Source: Lytechinus variegatus (taxonomy: Eukaryota > Echinodermata > Echinoidea > Temnopleuroida > Toxopneustidae). Taken from it: DNA of 64,000 nt. Below the pieces are notes generated by a model. That model saw nothing but the letters and a program-made list of their open reading frames with translations. It searched no databases and was not told the DNA's origin. The stretch is from assembly GCF_018143015.1 (NCBI RefSeq), contig NC_054750.1, positions 1,779,501 to 1,843,500 on the forward strand, in the 5' to 3' direction. A program made the position numbers and the translations under genes. Shown piece by piece: positions 22,706 to 34,784 of the stretch (position 1 is the first letter of the stretch; every line of letters starts with the position of its first letter).

Positions 22706-23269
22706 GTATTTTCTCTCCCCCTCCCGCGTCTCTCTTCTTTGAGATGCCTAACCCTTACCATTTTCGTGCCAATAATTGGAATGGGTCTTCTAACTCCTCC
22801 AAAAAGAAAACACCGATATCAAATACCTAAACCTAGAATTAATGCCGATTAATTATCGATTCAATGTTTCAGGACTTTTGTTATGGTCATGTGCGTGATA
22901 TCTGTTTACCAGTTGATCCAGTTCCCTGCCAGTGAAACACATAGGATACTATGGAAAGGGAAAACGAAGAGAAATGTCCATTAATAATAAGATTTGTCAC
23001 GGATTTTATTTCAGTTTTTAGAACCAAATATATTCCAATGAGTTTATACTACTGTCCACTGGCACTATGCCTAAGTGTGATACGGGGTTAGAGCGAGCCA
23101 GCCTACTCCTAATATTTAAAAATAATAATTATTTGTGGTGATGTCTAGATCAAATGAACCACATCCATGTATTATAATATTTTGTGTGATTTGATATGCT
23201 TAGAGACAATCAGGAAATTAAAGCTGTTTTCTTTTAAATGCAACTAGTATATTCCCTGTTTTGGCACAG

Positions 23270-23599
23270 CAAATCCAGACCTATTACAAGTTCGCCTTGC
23301 CGGTGGGTCAAACGATGCTGAAGGCAGAGTAGACGTTATGCATAACGGATCCTGGGGTACTGTTTGTGATATCAACTGGGATCTGAGCGACGCCAGGGTG
23401 GTTTGCAAGATGCTAGGGTTTAATGGAGCCTTGGAAGCACCGAGATCTGCAAGGTTTGGTCAAGGATCTGGTCGCGTTCTGCTGAACTATGTCAATTGTG
23501 AAGGAATTGAAAAAAACTTGGCAGACTGTGTACATGCAGGGATTAGTCGTTACTCATGTAGCCAATCAAGGGAAGCAGGAGCCGTTTGTTACTCAGGAG
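23270..23599 (+). CDS. Gene A SRCR exon 5 (NP type)
   Basis: Intact six-cysteine SRCR domain: NPDLLQVRLAGG, DVMHNGSWGTVCDINWDLSD, VVCKMLGFNGA, VNCEGIEKNLADC, SCSQSREAGAVCYSGG. Acceptor TTGGCACAG, donor G|GTAAAT, phase-1 ends, 330 nt. It sits 564 bp after exon 22370. Several surface residues (K for R after VVC, N for D in FNGA, EKN for EDN) are unlike the other gene A exons. Confidence 0.9.
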
Positions 23600-24164
23600 G
23601 TAAATTCCCCCCCCCCCCCGTCTCCCAACTTTGAGATGCCTAACATCCCCCCTTAGATTTTCGTTATTCTAAACAAAGAATAAATTTCTTCTATTCATCT
23701 AGGCCTACTTGACACTTTCACTCTGCTTATGTAAGTGGAGTTGTAGCTGTCTTTTAAGGTATATTGAAGAGACAGCTCGTCTCTTCCTATTCATCATAGG
23801 CAATCTGCTTATGATGACAATCCTTCTCCTGCAAATTGTGAACATCATGTAGTTAATCATTTTTGTCTGGAATTATCTTTTTAGTAATCTTTATTTACAA
23901 TTTATGCCAAAAATACTAACATATTATGTTTATTTTATGAAAAATGTGTTATAAAAATGTTATGGATGCAGAAGAAAACAATAAACCAAATCAAATCATT
24001 GTAACTCTATTTTAAATACCTATGTATCATGCGTGTCATGGTGTATGTGTGTGTGTGTGCGTTTGTATTATATCGTAACATGTGTTTCTTTTCCCTGTTT
24101 TGGGGGACTGTGGCTTACAAGTTTTTTTAACTTTCATATAAGTCTCCAATTTCATTCATTAGAT

Positions 24165-25309
24165 TAAATCTTGATTGTCCTCTACTTGAATACGCTTGCC
24201 CTGTTTGGCACGGTTCGCTGACCTCAGCCCAAAGCCAAAACATCGAAGCTGTGCAGAAGAGAGCCCTCAGAATCATCCTCGGCTCTCAATATCACTCATA
24301 TGAGAATGCTCTCGAATCAGCACAGCTGCCTACCTTGAGAAGTAGACGTGATCAACTTTGCTTACAATTTGCTCGGAAAGCTTTTCAATCTGGGTGCCCA
24401 TGGTTTGATAGGAACACAAATACAAGGACACTAAGAAAAAGAAGAATATGCATCGAACCTAGAAGTAGAACTTATCGCTACAGGAACAGTCCAGTCCCCT
24501 TCTTTACGAGACTTTTAAACTCACATGGACTGTGAAGAACTATGTCTTTATACCTTTGTTGCTTTATTTGTAGCTTCTCTTAAACTGTAACTGACTTTTG
24601 AAATATTTTTCTAATTGTTAATTTCTGCAGTAATCATTCAACTTTCTCTTCCGAAAAATCACTGGCTAATGTTATAACCCACTTTACATTTACATTTTTG
24701 TTCAGATCATATTACTTCCAAGTCCTCTTATTTTTAATTTAAATTTCTTTTGAGATAATTCATTCATTACTCCGATTCCTTCAACTATTATTATTACCAT
24801 CAACACAGTGTTTATTTAGAATCATTATCAAGCATGTCGAGAGCAATCCCAACCCAGATTACTGTATCATTTATAATATTTATACATGTTTTCCTCCTTC
24901 AGTTTCACCCAATTAATAGCTTTATTTTTTTTTCTTTTCTACAAAGCAAGTAATTTCATACAATCCTCTCTTCAATCTACATGTATTGTTATTCATTCAA
25001 AATTGGTTAAATATATATTTATGTTAAAATGTGCATTATGTTAAAGGTATATACATTTAGTCTACTCCTAACCTTTCCCCATTCCTGTATTTGACATTAC
25101 TTCTCCCTCTCTATACTTTTCTTTTTGTATCCCCTTTCCAGTATTATACATTAGCATACTTTGTTGTTATTTTTTTTTTACTGTTTCGCTTGTTTGTTTA
25201 CTAAGATTTTACTATGTACAAATTCGTGCAATTCAGCCTTTGGCTGCTAATTGAATTTTTATCACAATAAATACCATTTTTCTATCTATCTATCTATCTA
25301 TCTATCTAT
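24165..25309 (+). pseudogene. 5'-truncated LINE (C-terminus and 3' UTR)
   Basis: An open stretch from about 24165 to 24535 encodes the end of a jockey/CR1-group reverse-transcriptase protein: LLEYACPVWHGSL, QKRALRIILGSQ, then the ARKAFQ..WF and RYRNSPVPFFTRLLN segments. A long AT-rich 3' UTR follows and ends in (TATC)n at 25281-25309, the microsatellite tail expected of such LINEs. Coding end apparently unbroken, but most of the element is missing. Confidence 0.75.
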
Positions 25310-25534
25310 TGTTGCATGTTACTTTGTATATATTTTATAATTTTATGATTGAAATAAATTAAATTGAATTGAAAAAAATAAAACACATTAGGTTGAACTT
25401 AAAAACTATAAGACTCTATTGTAAATGAGAAGTACTTTTTAGTAAAATAAATTTTGTGATTTGATAATACTCTCAGAGACTATCAGAAAATGTGGGCTTA
25501 TGTTTGCTACAATTTCTTTCATGTTTTCGCACAG

Positions 25535-25864
25535 CAAACCCAAACCCATTCAACGTTCGCCTTGCCGGTGGTTCAAACGACGCTGAAGGCAGAGTAGAGG
25601 TACTGCATGACGGATCCTGGGGTACTATCTGTGATTATGACTGGGATCTCAGAGACGCTATGGTCGTTTGTAGGATGCTTGGATTTGATGGAGCCTTGGA
25701 GGCACCGAGATCAGGAAATTTTGGTCAAGGATCTGGTCCCGTCCTGCTTACGTATGTTAGCTGTGAAGGGACGGAAAGAAACCTAGCAGACTGTGCTCAT
25801 TCTGGAATTGAACGTTACCCATGTAGTCATTTAAGGGATGCCGGAACGGTTTGTTTCAATGGAG
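25535..25864 (+). CDS. Gene A SRCR exon 6 (NP type)
   Basis: Intact six-cysteine SRCR domain: [73 protein letters not shown]. Acceptor TTTCGCACAG, donor G|GTCAGT, phase-1 ends, 330 nt. The downstream intron shares the repeated block found after exons 12759 and 20031. Confidence 0.9.
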
Positions 25865-26894
25865 GTCAGTAAATTCGTCTTATTGGTCACCCACATGAAG
25901 GAAAAGTCTTAGCAATATAAATATAATTATAAATAATAGGAGTAATTTAGTTACATGTTCATTAAATGCTATACTATTTTAAAATAGTTTTACTACAACT
26001 GCTGGCTTACATTGGTCGGATATCTAAAAAATGTATGCCAATATCAAACATTTCTAAGAATGAAGTTTGATATATGACATCCCCTCTGAATACTTTCTAA
26101 AATCAGGGGGTGCTATACCAAAAAGTTTGGAAATTTCTATAATATCTTTGTATCGTTATGGCGATACCATTTCTAATAAACGCATGTGCGTTAAAGCCAA
26201 AAGAAATTTGTTGCTGCAAATTTCATGAAAAAAAATTGTTTCATGAAAAAGTGTATAAAATCGGGGTTAATTGTCAGCATATCGTCGTAGATCTATCTCC
26301 TGAAATTAACATAAACCGAGCTTTGTCAAATAATGAGATCTTAGCTAAAAAGCAATCAGATTGAGCATATATAAGAACTTGTTGTTGCAGTGTATTTTCA
26401 GCTTGGGAAAAGACCCGACATCTGGTTAGAATGTCATACTTATTTTGTTTATTTCTAAGAAATTGCGCATTCTCCTCCTAAGTTATGGTTCGCATATCTT
26501 TATTTTTTACACAAAGACACTTTGGAGGTCATTTCATTGGATTCTACTCATGGCCCTGGGAAGGCGGGTGCTGCGTGCGTTATTTTCCATAGCCTGCACC
26601 CCCTTGGAATTCGGGTAGATGTGGCAATGTGGATAAATAAAACCAAAAGAAACATTTTGTAGTAAAACCCTGTTTTTGTTTGTTTTTATTTCTTGTCAAG
26701 TTTCTCCGGATCAAAATTCAAAATTACCATCATAGTTTTGTCATCATACTTTTGTTTTTTGCTTGTCAAATTTACATCGGCATCGTTACCAGGGCCCTGA
26801 TTCTATTTGAACTTATTTTGCTGACATTTATCTTCTAATGAGGTTGTCTATACATTCACATCTTATCAGTCTAAAAATTCATTAAACACAACAG
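25865..26894. other. Intron with repeated block and unrecognised insert
   Basis: Up to about 26420 it repeats the block seen at 18840-19070 and 20353-21110. Around 26540-26800 there is a stretch that the other copies lack (CATGGCCCTGGGAAGGCGG to GTTACCAGGGCCCTG). Its ends contain GGGCC-type inverted bits, perhaps a small inserted element. No gene. Confidence 0.5.
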
Positions 26895-27215
26895 AACCAT
26901 TTCAAGTTCGTCTTACAAATGGAACAACAGGCTCAGAAGGCAGAGTTGAAGTTTCGTATAAGGCATCGTGGGGAACTATATGTGATGATAATTGGGATCT
27001 CCGAGATGCGAGAGTCGTTTGTAACATGGTTGGATTTGATGGAGCTTTAGCCACACCCGGTAGTGCTACCTTTGGGGCTGGAGGTGGGGAAATATTGTTC
27101 GATGACGTTGACTGCAAAGGCACGGAGGATACCATTGCTGACTGCTTCCATCGAGGAATTGGAGTCAACAACTGCAACCATGGCAGTGATGCTGGTGTCG
27201 TCTGCTTTAGAGGAG
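26895..27215 (+). CDS. Gene A SRCR exon 7 (HRGIG type)
   Basis: Intact six-cysteine SRCR domain: PFQVRLTNGTTG, EVSYKASWGTICDDNWDLRD, VVCNMVGFDGA, VDCKGTEDTIADC, FHRGIGVNNCNHGSDAGVVC. Acceptor CACAACAG and donor G|GTATGA, phase-1 ends, 321 nt. Belongs to a second sequence class with HRGIGV-NNC between the fourth and fifth cysteines, shared with 27434, 28070, 40149 and 55970. Short introns (about 0.2-0.3 kb) link it to exon 27434. Confidence 0.9.
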
Positions 27216-27433
27216 GTATGATTATACAAAGTGCTATTCAGAAACATTCAGGAGATGGAATGTTGGCGAAATGATGACATCCGCAATACATTGTTAGCCA
27301 TGTGTGTTACTCCACAGCAAATAATTGAATTAGTACACCGAGAAGGGGGGGGGTATACTCATGATTCTATGCTCTTCAGACAAACAAATCCAAGAGCTGA
27401 TAACATATACATTTATTTTTCTTACACTTGCAG

Positions 27434-27754
27434 CGCCATTTCTAGTTCAGCTGGTAAATGGTTCTAACGACTTTGAAGGACGAGTAGAGGTCATGTATGA
27501 AGGTTCCTGGGGAACCATCTGTGATGATGAGTGGGATCTGAGAGATGCCAGAGTCGTGTGTAAAATGCTAAAGTTTGATGGAGCGTTAGCCGCACCAGGC
27601 TCTGCAACATTTGGCCAAGGCTCAGGCGACATACTTCTTGATGATGTATCCTGTGAGAGAACACATGACAACCTGGCAGACTGTTATCATCGAGGAATTG
27701 GTGTTTCAAATTGTCAACACGAAGAAGATTCTGGAGCTATTTGTTTCACAGGAG
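27434..27754 (+). CDS. Gene A SRCR exon 8 (HRGIG type)
   Basis: Intact six-cysteine SRCR domain: [79 protein letters not shown]. Acceptor CACTTGCAG, donor G|GTATAA, phase-1 ends, 321 nt. The usual VRL strand reads VQL, and LGF is changed to LKF; both are tolerable substitutions. Confidence 0.9.
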
Positions 27755-28069
27755 GTATAAGCGGATTTACATTCTACCATCATATTCATATTCCATAACA
27801 AGATTTGTCATTAAAAATAAATAGGATTCATTGCATCCATTTCTATACGAAAGTTAAGTTTACAAAATTGTACACTCCAACAAAAAATCAATCGCAAATG
27901 TAAAAAAGCCTTCCTATCAGTTGGTAACGCAAATGGAAGGTTAACCGGGATGTTCAATATAGTTCACAAGAAATATATATAATGTTTGATAGATCCTTCT
28001 AAAATATTTCGCTTATGTCAATACGCAATGACTATTTCAATTTGTGCGTTTCCCCCTCAAAATTCACAG

Positions 28070-28390
28070 AACCATTCACAGTTCGTCTTAGGAATGGATC
28101 AAAAGCGTCGGAGGGGAGGGTAGAGATTAGGTATGACGGATCCTGGGGAACCATTTGTGGAAGTAGTTGGGACCTCATCGACGCCAGAGTTGTATGCAGA
28201 ATGCTAGGCTTTGATGGAGCTTCAGAAGCACCAGTATCTGGAGAGTTTGGCCGAGGTGAAGGCGACATTTTCCTTTCTGATGTTCAGTGTGACGGCACAG
28301 AAAACAGTCTGGCAGATTGCAGTCACGCAGGCATAGGGGTCAACAATTGCAACCAGGCCATTGATTCGGGTGCTATCTGTTTCTCAGGAG
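28070..28390 (+). CDS. Gene A SRCR exon 9 (HRGIG-like)
   Basis: Intact six-cysteine SRCR domain: PFTVRLRNGSKASEG, EIRYDGSWGTICGSSWDLID, VVCRMLGFDGA, VQCDGTENSLADC, SHAGIGVNNCNQAIDSGAIC. Acceptor AATTCACAG, donor G|GTACAT, phase-1 ends, 321 nt. CGSSW in place of CDDxW at the first cysteine departs from the family habit. Confidence 0.9.
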
Positions 28391-28488
28391 GTACATCTCT
28401 CTCAACCATGTAAATGCTATTGAAATCCTAATATGAAGGTCGGGCTTAATTCATGAAAATGGGCTTATGTGGGTAAAATAAACTGCAT

Positions 28489-28520
<32 letters not shown>

Positions 28521-28528
28521 TATATATT
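28489..28528. repeat. (TA)n microsatellite
   Basis: TA dinucleotide run interrupted once by AA near its end, in the gene A intron between SRCR exons 9 and 10. Confidence 0.95.
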
Positions 28529-29261
28529 GACTGGCCCAGAGTAAAAAAACAAATATATTGCTCGCAATAGAATCACAATGGCTCGAGTCTTTAGACGAGG
28601 GCAATATGTTTCTTTTAATGGTAATGTGTTTTATGTTCCCCGAAATAAAAGCCAGTCAATATTTTTATTATCCAAATAAGAGCATTTTTATCAAATATAT
28701 ATTTACCTTTTAAGAATGGGAATCTATTTTGTCATGTTGAACAGAGTGGGCCTGTGAACTTTACCATTGTGACGTAATTAAAATGTCGCGTCCCTGGCTT
28801 GGGGACGCATTATCCAGCATGGTCTCATCTTCATTAACATTATGAAGTATAACACTGCGTGGTTCAATAGGACGCCTGTAAGGACGCGTAGAATACACTG
28901 ATGTAAGCTCTGCTTATTGCCCGCTACATTTCCGCATATTTTTTCATTGACTTCCCTCAGCGGGCAATAATTTAGGTCCATGGATAAACAATCGGAAACT
29001 TATTAACCCCCCATTTGATCAGTCATAAGCAGGCAATCATGTATTAAAGTTGCCCTGCTCAGATGTCTGATAGGGTTAATGGTGACAAATATACACCAAA
29101 CATAAAGAGGACAATGTTCATGCAATATTGTCATACATGTTTTGAATAGGAGCAATACATGGAGAAAGGGAATATTCTATTGGAAAATAAAGAAGAGTGT
29201 TTTTCTTTCCCCTTCTTGTTTACATACGTTATTAATTTTGTTTTCTACGTCACCTATATAG

Positions 29262-29570
29262 TACGTCTAGTTGGAGGAACTAGTAACGCTGAAGGCAGAG
29301 TAGAGATTTTACACGATGGCTCCTGGGGAACTGTGTGTGATGATTCTTGGGATCTCAAGGACGCAGAGGTCGTTTGCAGAATGTTAGGATTTGTTGGGGC
29401 TTTGGAAGCTCCGGTTGGTGCTCACTTTGGTAAAGGATCTGGGGCCATCTTTCTCGATGAAGTGCAGTGCAATGGAACTGAAATCGATCTTGAACATTGT
29501 GATCATGACGGCATTGGTGTCCACAACTGTGCCCACAACGAAGATGCCAGTGTTATCTGTATCCAGCCAG
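29262..29570 (+). CDS. Gene A SRCR exon 10 (membrane-proximal type)
   Basis: Six-cysteine SRCR domain that starts directly at VRLVGGTSNAEG without the NPxP lead. It continues GSWGTVCDDSWDLKD, VVCRMLGFVGA, VQCNGTEIDLEHC and HDGIGVHNCAHNEDASVIC, ending IQP. Acceptor CCTATATAG, donor G|GTATAC, phase-1 ends, 309 nt. Exon 60986 of gene C has the same length, start and neighbours, so this is a distinct membrane-proximal domain class. Gene B has no counterpart. Confidence 0.9.
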
Positions 29571-29810
29571 GTATACAATCATTGTGAATGGTATATTACA
29601 GCCGCGTATTTTAAGCAGTTTTGTTTTCTGAAGAGATCATTTTTTCTTTAGTTTTCAAACGTTTTTTTTTTATCTATTAAAACAATGATTCGTTCATTGT
29701 ATTTTCTAGGGATAAGCGATGGGTAGAGTACATGTTTATACAAAAAAGGAAAATCCTGTTCTTTTAATATCATTTGGTAAAATTTCTTTCCACTATTATA
29801 TCAATTCCAG

Positions 29811-30742
29811 ATCTCACTACTAAGTTTGTAAGCAACGAATCGGGCATATTTACGACCAAGGATTTCACTCAAACGACATCTCCGAACTTGTTTCAAGAAG
29901 AACTAAAAATAATAATTGTTTACGGGGTATGTATCATACTTTCGAGCGTCTTCGTAGTGGTAACACTTACATATTGTATACGGATGGTCAGGAAGAAAAG
30001 GGCGGGGAGCAACCTAGAAAATGAAATTTACATGGATTTCCAAGACATAGGATTAAATAAGGGCGCGATCACACGCTCTACCTATCAGGAATTGAATTCA
30101 CCACCAAAACTTCCAGAGCGACCTCTAACGATGATTGGTCAAGGAAGTACCATGAGATCGTCTGGCCAGCGGTTTAATAACCACGATGAGCGGACTCTGA
30201 CACACCATGACAGAAAACGTGACAGTGGCCACGAATATACAGAAATGGGAACCACGACCAAGACTGTTTCCGCGAACAAGGAAGAACATAGCTATGCTTA
30301 CAACATCCATCCAACGAGAAGCCAAGAAGACTCACGTGAGTCGATAAGTAATGGGCAGTTAATCAGTCAAAACAAACCACACGAGTATATGGTTATGAAC
30401 ACTGTGTACAAAAAGATTGATGTGGGAAAAGATGAAGATATTGACGGATATCTTCTTCCAAGTAAAACTAGCGAAACGCAACAATTCCCGATTCAAGCTG
30501 ACTATACAAAAGCAACCATGCCCGCAGATAACGACAAGATATCGGAATCATCACGACCAGATTACTCCGAAGATGAAAACGCACGTTTGCAAAAAGAATT
30601 ACAAAATACAAAACGACTTAGTGCACATGAATATTTAAATATGACCACTTTTGGTCAAGGAATATCAAAGGAAAATGAAATGGACACTGACGGCTATCTT
30701 CTACCTACTGTTTTTGGTGTCAGTAGGGAAATGAACGACTAA
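29811..30742 (+). CDS. Gene A terminal exon: stalk, membrane helix, signalling tail
   Basis: After acceptor CAATTCCAG the exon encodes a Ser/Thr-rich stalk with an NES sequon, a helix at about residues 33-57 (IIIVYGVCIILSSVFVVV), a basic stop-transfer (RMVRKKR) and a tail of about 250 residues. Tail motifs in order: IYMDF; STYQEL, which fits an ITIM-like S-x-Y-x-x-L; PPKLPERP, a PxxPxR SH3-type site; HEYTEM; HEYMVM followed by DIDGYLLP; HEYLNM followed by DTDGYLLP. YxxM suits the PI3K p85 SH2 domain and YLN suits Grb2; binding is inferred. The stop is TAA at 30740. A 5' Met in the upstream intron is not a real start, as the phase and the splice site show. Confidence 0.9.
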
Positions 30743-30874
30743 AAAGTTTATTCCAATTGAATTCATGAAGATTATGAATTTACTACGGTCCTCTAACTTC
30801 TATTTTTCATGGTTAGAAAGTAGAAATAGGATAGAGAGTAGGACAATGTGTATTTTTTACGCATCAGGTTCTAC

Positions 30875-30955
30875 TAAATATATCTTCTTCCAAGTAAAAC
30901 TAGCCAAACGCACCAATTACCGATTCGAGCTGAACATGCAAAAGCAACCAATGGG
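30875..30955 (+). pseudogene. Short duplicated piece of gene A tail in its 3' flank
   Basis: ATATCTTCTTCCAAGTAAAA and the following CTAGC..AACGCA..AATT..CGATTC repeat the coding sequence at 30449-30530 (DGYLLPSKTS module) with scattered changes. It lies about 130 bp after the stop codon and is out of any long frame. Residue of an internal tail-module duplication. Confidence 0.75.
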
Positions 30956-31368
30956 AAAAAAACATTTGATATGTAATAGGGACTAATGGTAGAATCTATT
31001 CTATTCTATTAATATTGATCATTTAATCAAATTTGATTGAATATTAGTTATTCCTATACAATTGGCCGTATTCAAATGAACAATTTCAGATAGATGGTAA
31101 GGTACGACCGCGAACATTTATTGAAATTTAACATCCCCATCTCACATGATTGACTATATTTTCTTTCATTCAATTCAATTTAATCGTTTTATTTTACGCT
31201 TTCAATTTGTTGTGTTTACAATCATTATACAGTTGACATCGTATTTCTTAGTAACATGCTATTACATGAAATACATATAAGGATTAAAAAATATGAATTG
31301 AAAGGAAGAAAATGCCAGAGCCTGTACAATGTACATGTAGGTCCCTTGAAAGTGTAATTAGATATATA
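30956..31368. other. Gene A 3' flank
   Basis: AT-rich sequence with no element or gene recognised. No convincing AATAAA polyadenylation signal was seen close to the stop, so the transcript end is undetermined. Confidence 0.4.
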
Positions 31369-31370
31369 TA

Positions 31371-32324
31371 CAGTGCGTATCAAAAAAAAGTTTACACTTT
31401 GAAAAAAATCCTGTAAAATTATACATTTGTAATATCCTGAAGATTGTTCCACATTTTAACATTGGTACATATCCATTAAAGCAAATGACGATATAACTAT
31501 CGAAAAATATTTCCGCTTGAGTGAGCACCACTTACTTTTGAAAAGTTAGTGAAAAATGATTTGCGCAGAAATTTGAAATAGTTATGCGAATAAAAGTAGA
31601 CCTTAATCATGAAGAACGCATGGAATTTAGCTAGTAAAATTGATTTGAAGATATCTTCTACATTGTTTGATTTGTTTTTCCCCACCCCATTCCCCCACAC
31701 ACCAAGGCCATCGTGACGATATTTGCTTTACACTGAGCTGTGATGTATATGGAATGGCTTTAGCTTGATTTTCATTTTGTTAATCATTGTCAAGCTTGTA
31801 AAGTGTGGAGAAACAAGTATTAAATGAAAAATGAAATGTAAACCAACTTTAAATGATAAAAACTTAGTGAAAAATGCTGGAGATGTCTGATATAAACTTT
31901 TCTTCAGATTCAGTTATGTCCTCAGATCCAGCTGGCACAAATAGGGTAAAGGTTGTGCTTATTGAGTGTTGAAATTTCAATTTGGGTGGCAAAATTGTCA
32001 CAAAATGCTTGAATGTATCCGTTTTATTCCAATTGACTAAAAGTGCAAGGGAAATGTATGATAAATCTTTCGTAGTGTCAGTTTGATTTCGTCCTTTCGA
32101 CTTGACACAGCATGAAAACAAGCATTTCTGCGCAAACAGATTTCTGCGAGCTTTACAGAAATGGACAGTGCTCACTCAAGTGTAACATTCTGACAAAACT
32201 TTTACTTTCATTGGATAGATGAGACGCAAACCCAAGATTATATGTGAAAAAATTACCCACGTGTTGTGTATTTTTTAATTCCCAGGACTTTTTCAAAGTG
32301 TAAACTTTTTTTTGATACGCACTG
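31371..32324. mobile_element. Tc1/mariner-like non-autonomous element
   Basis: Inverted ends of about 36 bp begin CAGTGCGTATCAAAAAAAAG and end with the complement (…GATACGCACTG). TA lies on each side as target duplication. Inner segments also pair, for example TTGAGTGAGCAC near 31516 and GTGCTCACTCAAG near 32167, making a long foldback. No transposase is encoded; a 103-codon minus-strand frame inside (31864-32175) has no recognisable motif. Confidence 0.8.
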
Positions 32325-32610
32325 TAGTAACTGATTAAAGTAATCAATTAACTGTATTATAGCAAGAGCTATCAAGAACTAATGGCGCTGGAACTAAGAT
32401 AAAATAATATTTTTTTCTACAGGACAAACATAACCAGTGGTTTTTCCGATAATAAATCGAATGAGTTTGAACTACAAGAATTTGATTTTGAAATGTATTC
32501 TGTCTTTTGGAAGGGAAATGCATGATACTACTTACTTTTAAAACTTTGTATTTTTATCTCAGTTGAAATTCACTTGACTTGGAGAAAAGAAAATAAGACG
32601 TAGCATGCTT

Positions 32611-33321
<711 letters not shown>

Positions 33322-33784
33322 GCATGCTTACAGATAACCAATGACAGTGAATACAATAAAACTAAATATTTAGAAAATTTAGAAGTTTTTCTATTCGATA
33401 AGGCCCCCATTCCACAGAAAGGGGATATTTGAAGGGCCGTTGAAAGACCAAAACTTGGCAAGGCCTTACGGCAGTCTCCAAAATCACTGAAATTTGTCAT
33501 CTCTGTGGAATGGCTAGGAAGGACCCATTAAGGAACTCTGAAAAACTGATTGATATTCCTTGTCTTACTGAGCTTAGACTAGTCCTATAGAGATTTTGCA
33601 ATACAGTCTTTCAGATATCTTTGCAACAAGTGATCTTTCCGAATTATTTCTATAGACATTTCCTGGTCTTTCAATGATATTTCAACGATCTTTCAAAGAT
33701 CTCTTACTAGTCTTTAGTGATCCCGCAAGTCTTGAGAGACTGTCAAAAGATCTTGGAAAGACTAATAAGAACTTTGAAAGTGAG

Positions 33785-34090
33785 GGTGTGTTGACCAATA
33801 AATGTGTAAGAGTGTCTATATACGGAGAAAGGACTTTGAGTGTTATTGAGGGTGTATACGATGAGTTGTGCTTAGTGAGTTACAGACCCGCATATGGGTA
33901 AAGGTGAGGGCGTGTAGATAAGATGTGTAGATGTGGGAGGGTCTGTGTGCAAATGGGACTGTATAGTAGTGAGTGTAAGATCTGTGTTTCTATGATTGCA
34001 TGATGGTGAATGGAGGGTGTGCGGGTGAATATATGTAGCTATGCATGAAGGGTTGCGTGTGCGGGGAAGAGAGTGTGCGTGTGCAAACAA
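33785..34090. repeat. GT-rich repeat block related to 3050-3850
   Basis: Shares phrases with the block near the window start in the same order (GTGTGCAAATGGG, GTGAGTGTAAGA, GCATGATGGTGAATG). Likely a second copy of one interspersed repeat. Confidence 0.55.
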
Positions 34091-34094
34091 GGGT

Positions 34095-34780
34095 TTTGAA
34101 TCAGGGTACTAAAGGATAATTCGTTTTTTTCTTTCTTATAATCGAAGAGCAAAAACGGAAATCAGCCCGCGTGGTTCGGTCTTTGAAAACACAAAAAAAA
34201 CGAAATCACAGCAAGAGAAAAACGAGCTGCGATTTCGTTTTTGTAGATAAAAAACGGAGTATTGAAATCAGAAATACTTTTGGGCTCTTTCTGATTTCTC
34301 ATTCTATATTTGTGTTTTTCGGACAATCGCACGGCGAACATCGAAATTGAATTCGGCTCTCTGATTTCTGATTTGCTCTTCGTTCATCAATATTAAAGAG
34401 CGCCATCTACGTCAACAAAATGTTTAAAGCGCCATATTTCATAATTGTCTCGATAGAATTAAAAAAAACCACCGTTCCAGCATATAAACTGGCAAGCTAT
34501 GGGTGTCGATCTGTATTCATGGTTGGGGGCTGTTTTGTTCTCTTGTGAGGGATCTTTTTTATTTTTATTTTTTTTTGGATAGATTTTATTTTATTATTCT
34601 TTTAGTTTGGGCGGAGGTTAGTGGCGTAATGAGACTAAAGTTTTCAGGGCAAGACACGCCAAAAGGGCAAATTCAACTTTAAATTAAGAGCGTGAGGGAA
34701 GCGAGCGAGCCAAAAATATCTTTTTAATATATAAATCAATTTGTTATGACAGATTTTGTCATGATGTTTAAAACATGTAT
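34095..34780. other. Intergenic stretch, low complexity
   Basis: A-rich and T-rich sequence around an AACGAAATC...GATTTCGTT inverted motif (34197-34242), then AT-rich DNA. Nothing coding. Confidence 0.4.
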
Positions 34781-34784
34781 CAAA

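Larger units (their letters stand above)
7884..30742 (+). other. Gene A: multi-domain SRCR transmembrane receptor (gene span)
   Basis: Gene model joined from exons with matching phase-1 splice sites: SRCR exons at 7884, 12759, 22370, 23270, 25535, 26895, 27434, 28070 and 29262, then the transmembrane/tail exon at 29811. A tenth SRCR exon at 20031 is broken and would have to be skipped. The product would be a type I receptor with nine six-cysteine SRCR domains, one membrane helix and a tail of about 250 residues rich in tyrosine motifs. SRCR domains bind proteins, polysaccharides or microbial surfaces in known receptors; the ligand here is unknown. No signal peptide or start codon was located. 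The span could be two transcription units, but no second tail exon lies inside it. Confidence 0.75.

Noticed and set aside
25492-25534. Upstream Met (MGLCLLQFLSCF...) as a signal peptide on exon 25535
   Set aside because: The sequence is intron ending in a good CACAG acceptor, and similar intron ends precede other NP-type exons. A real leader would have to be spliced in phase 1.
31864-32175. 103-codon minus-strand frame in the mariner-like element as a transposase
   Set aside because: No D,D-type catalytic motifs or helix-turn-helix can be recognised, and it is far too short.
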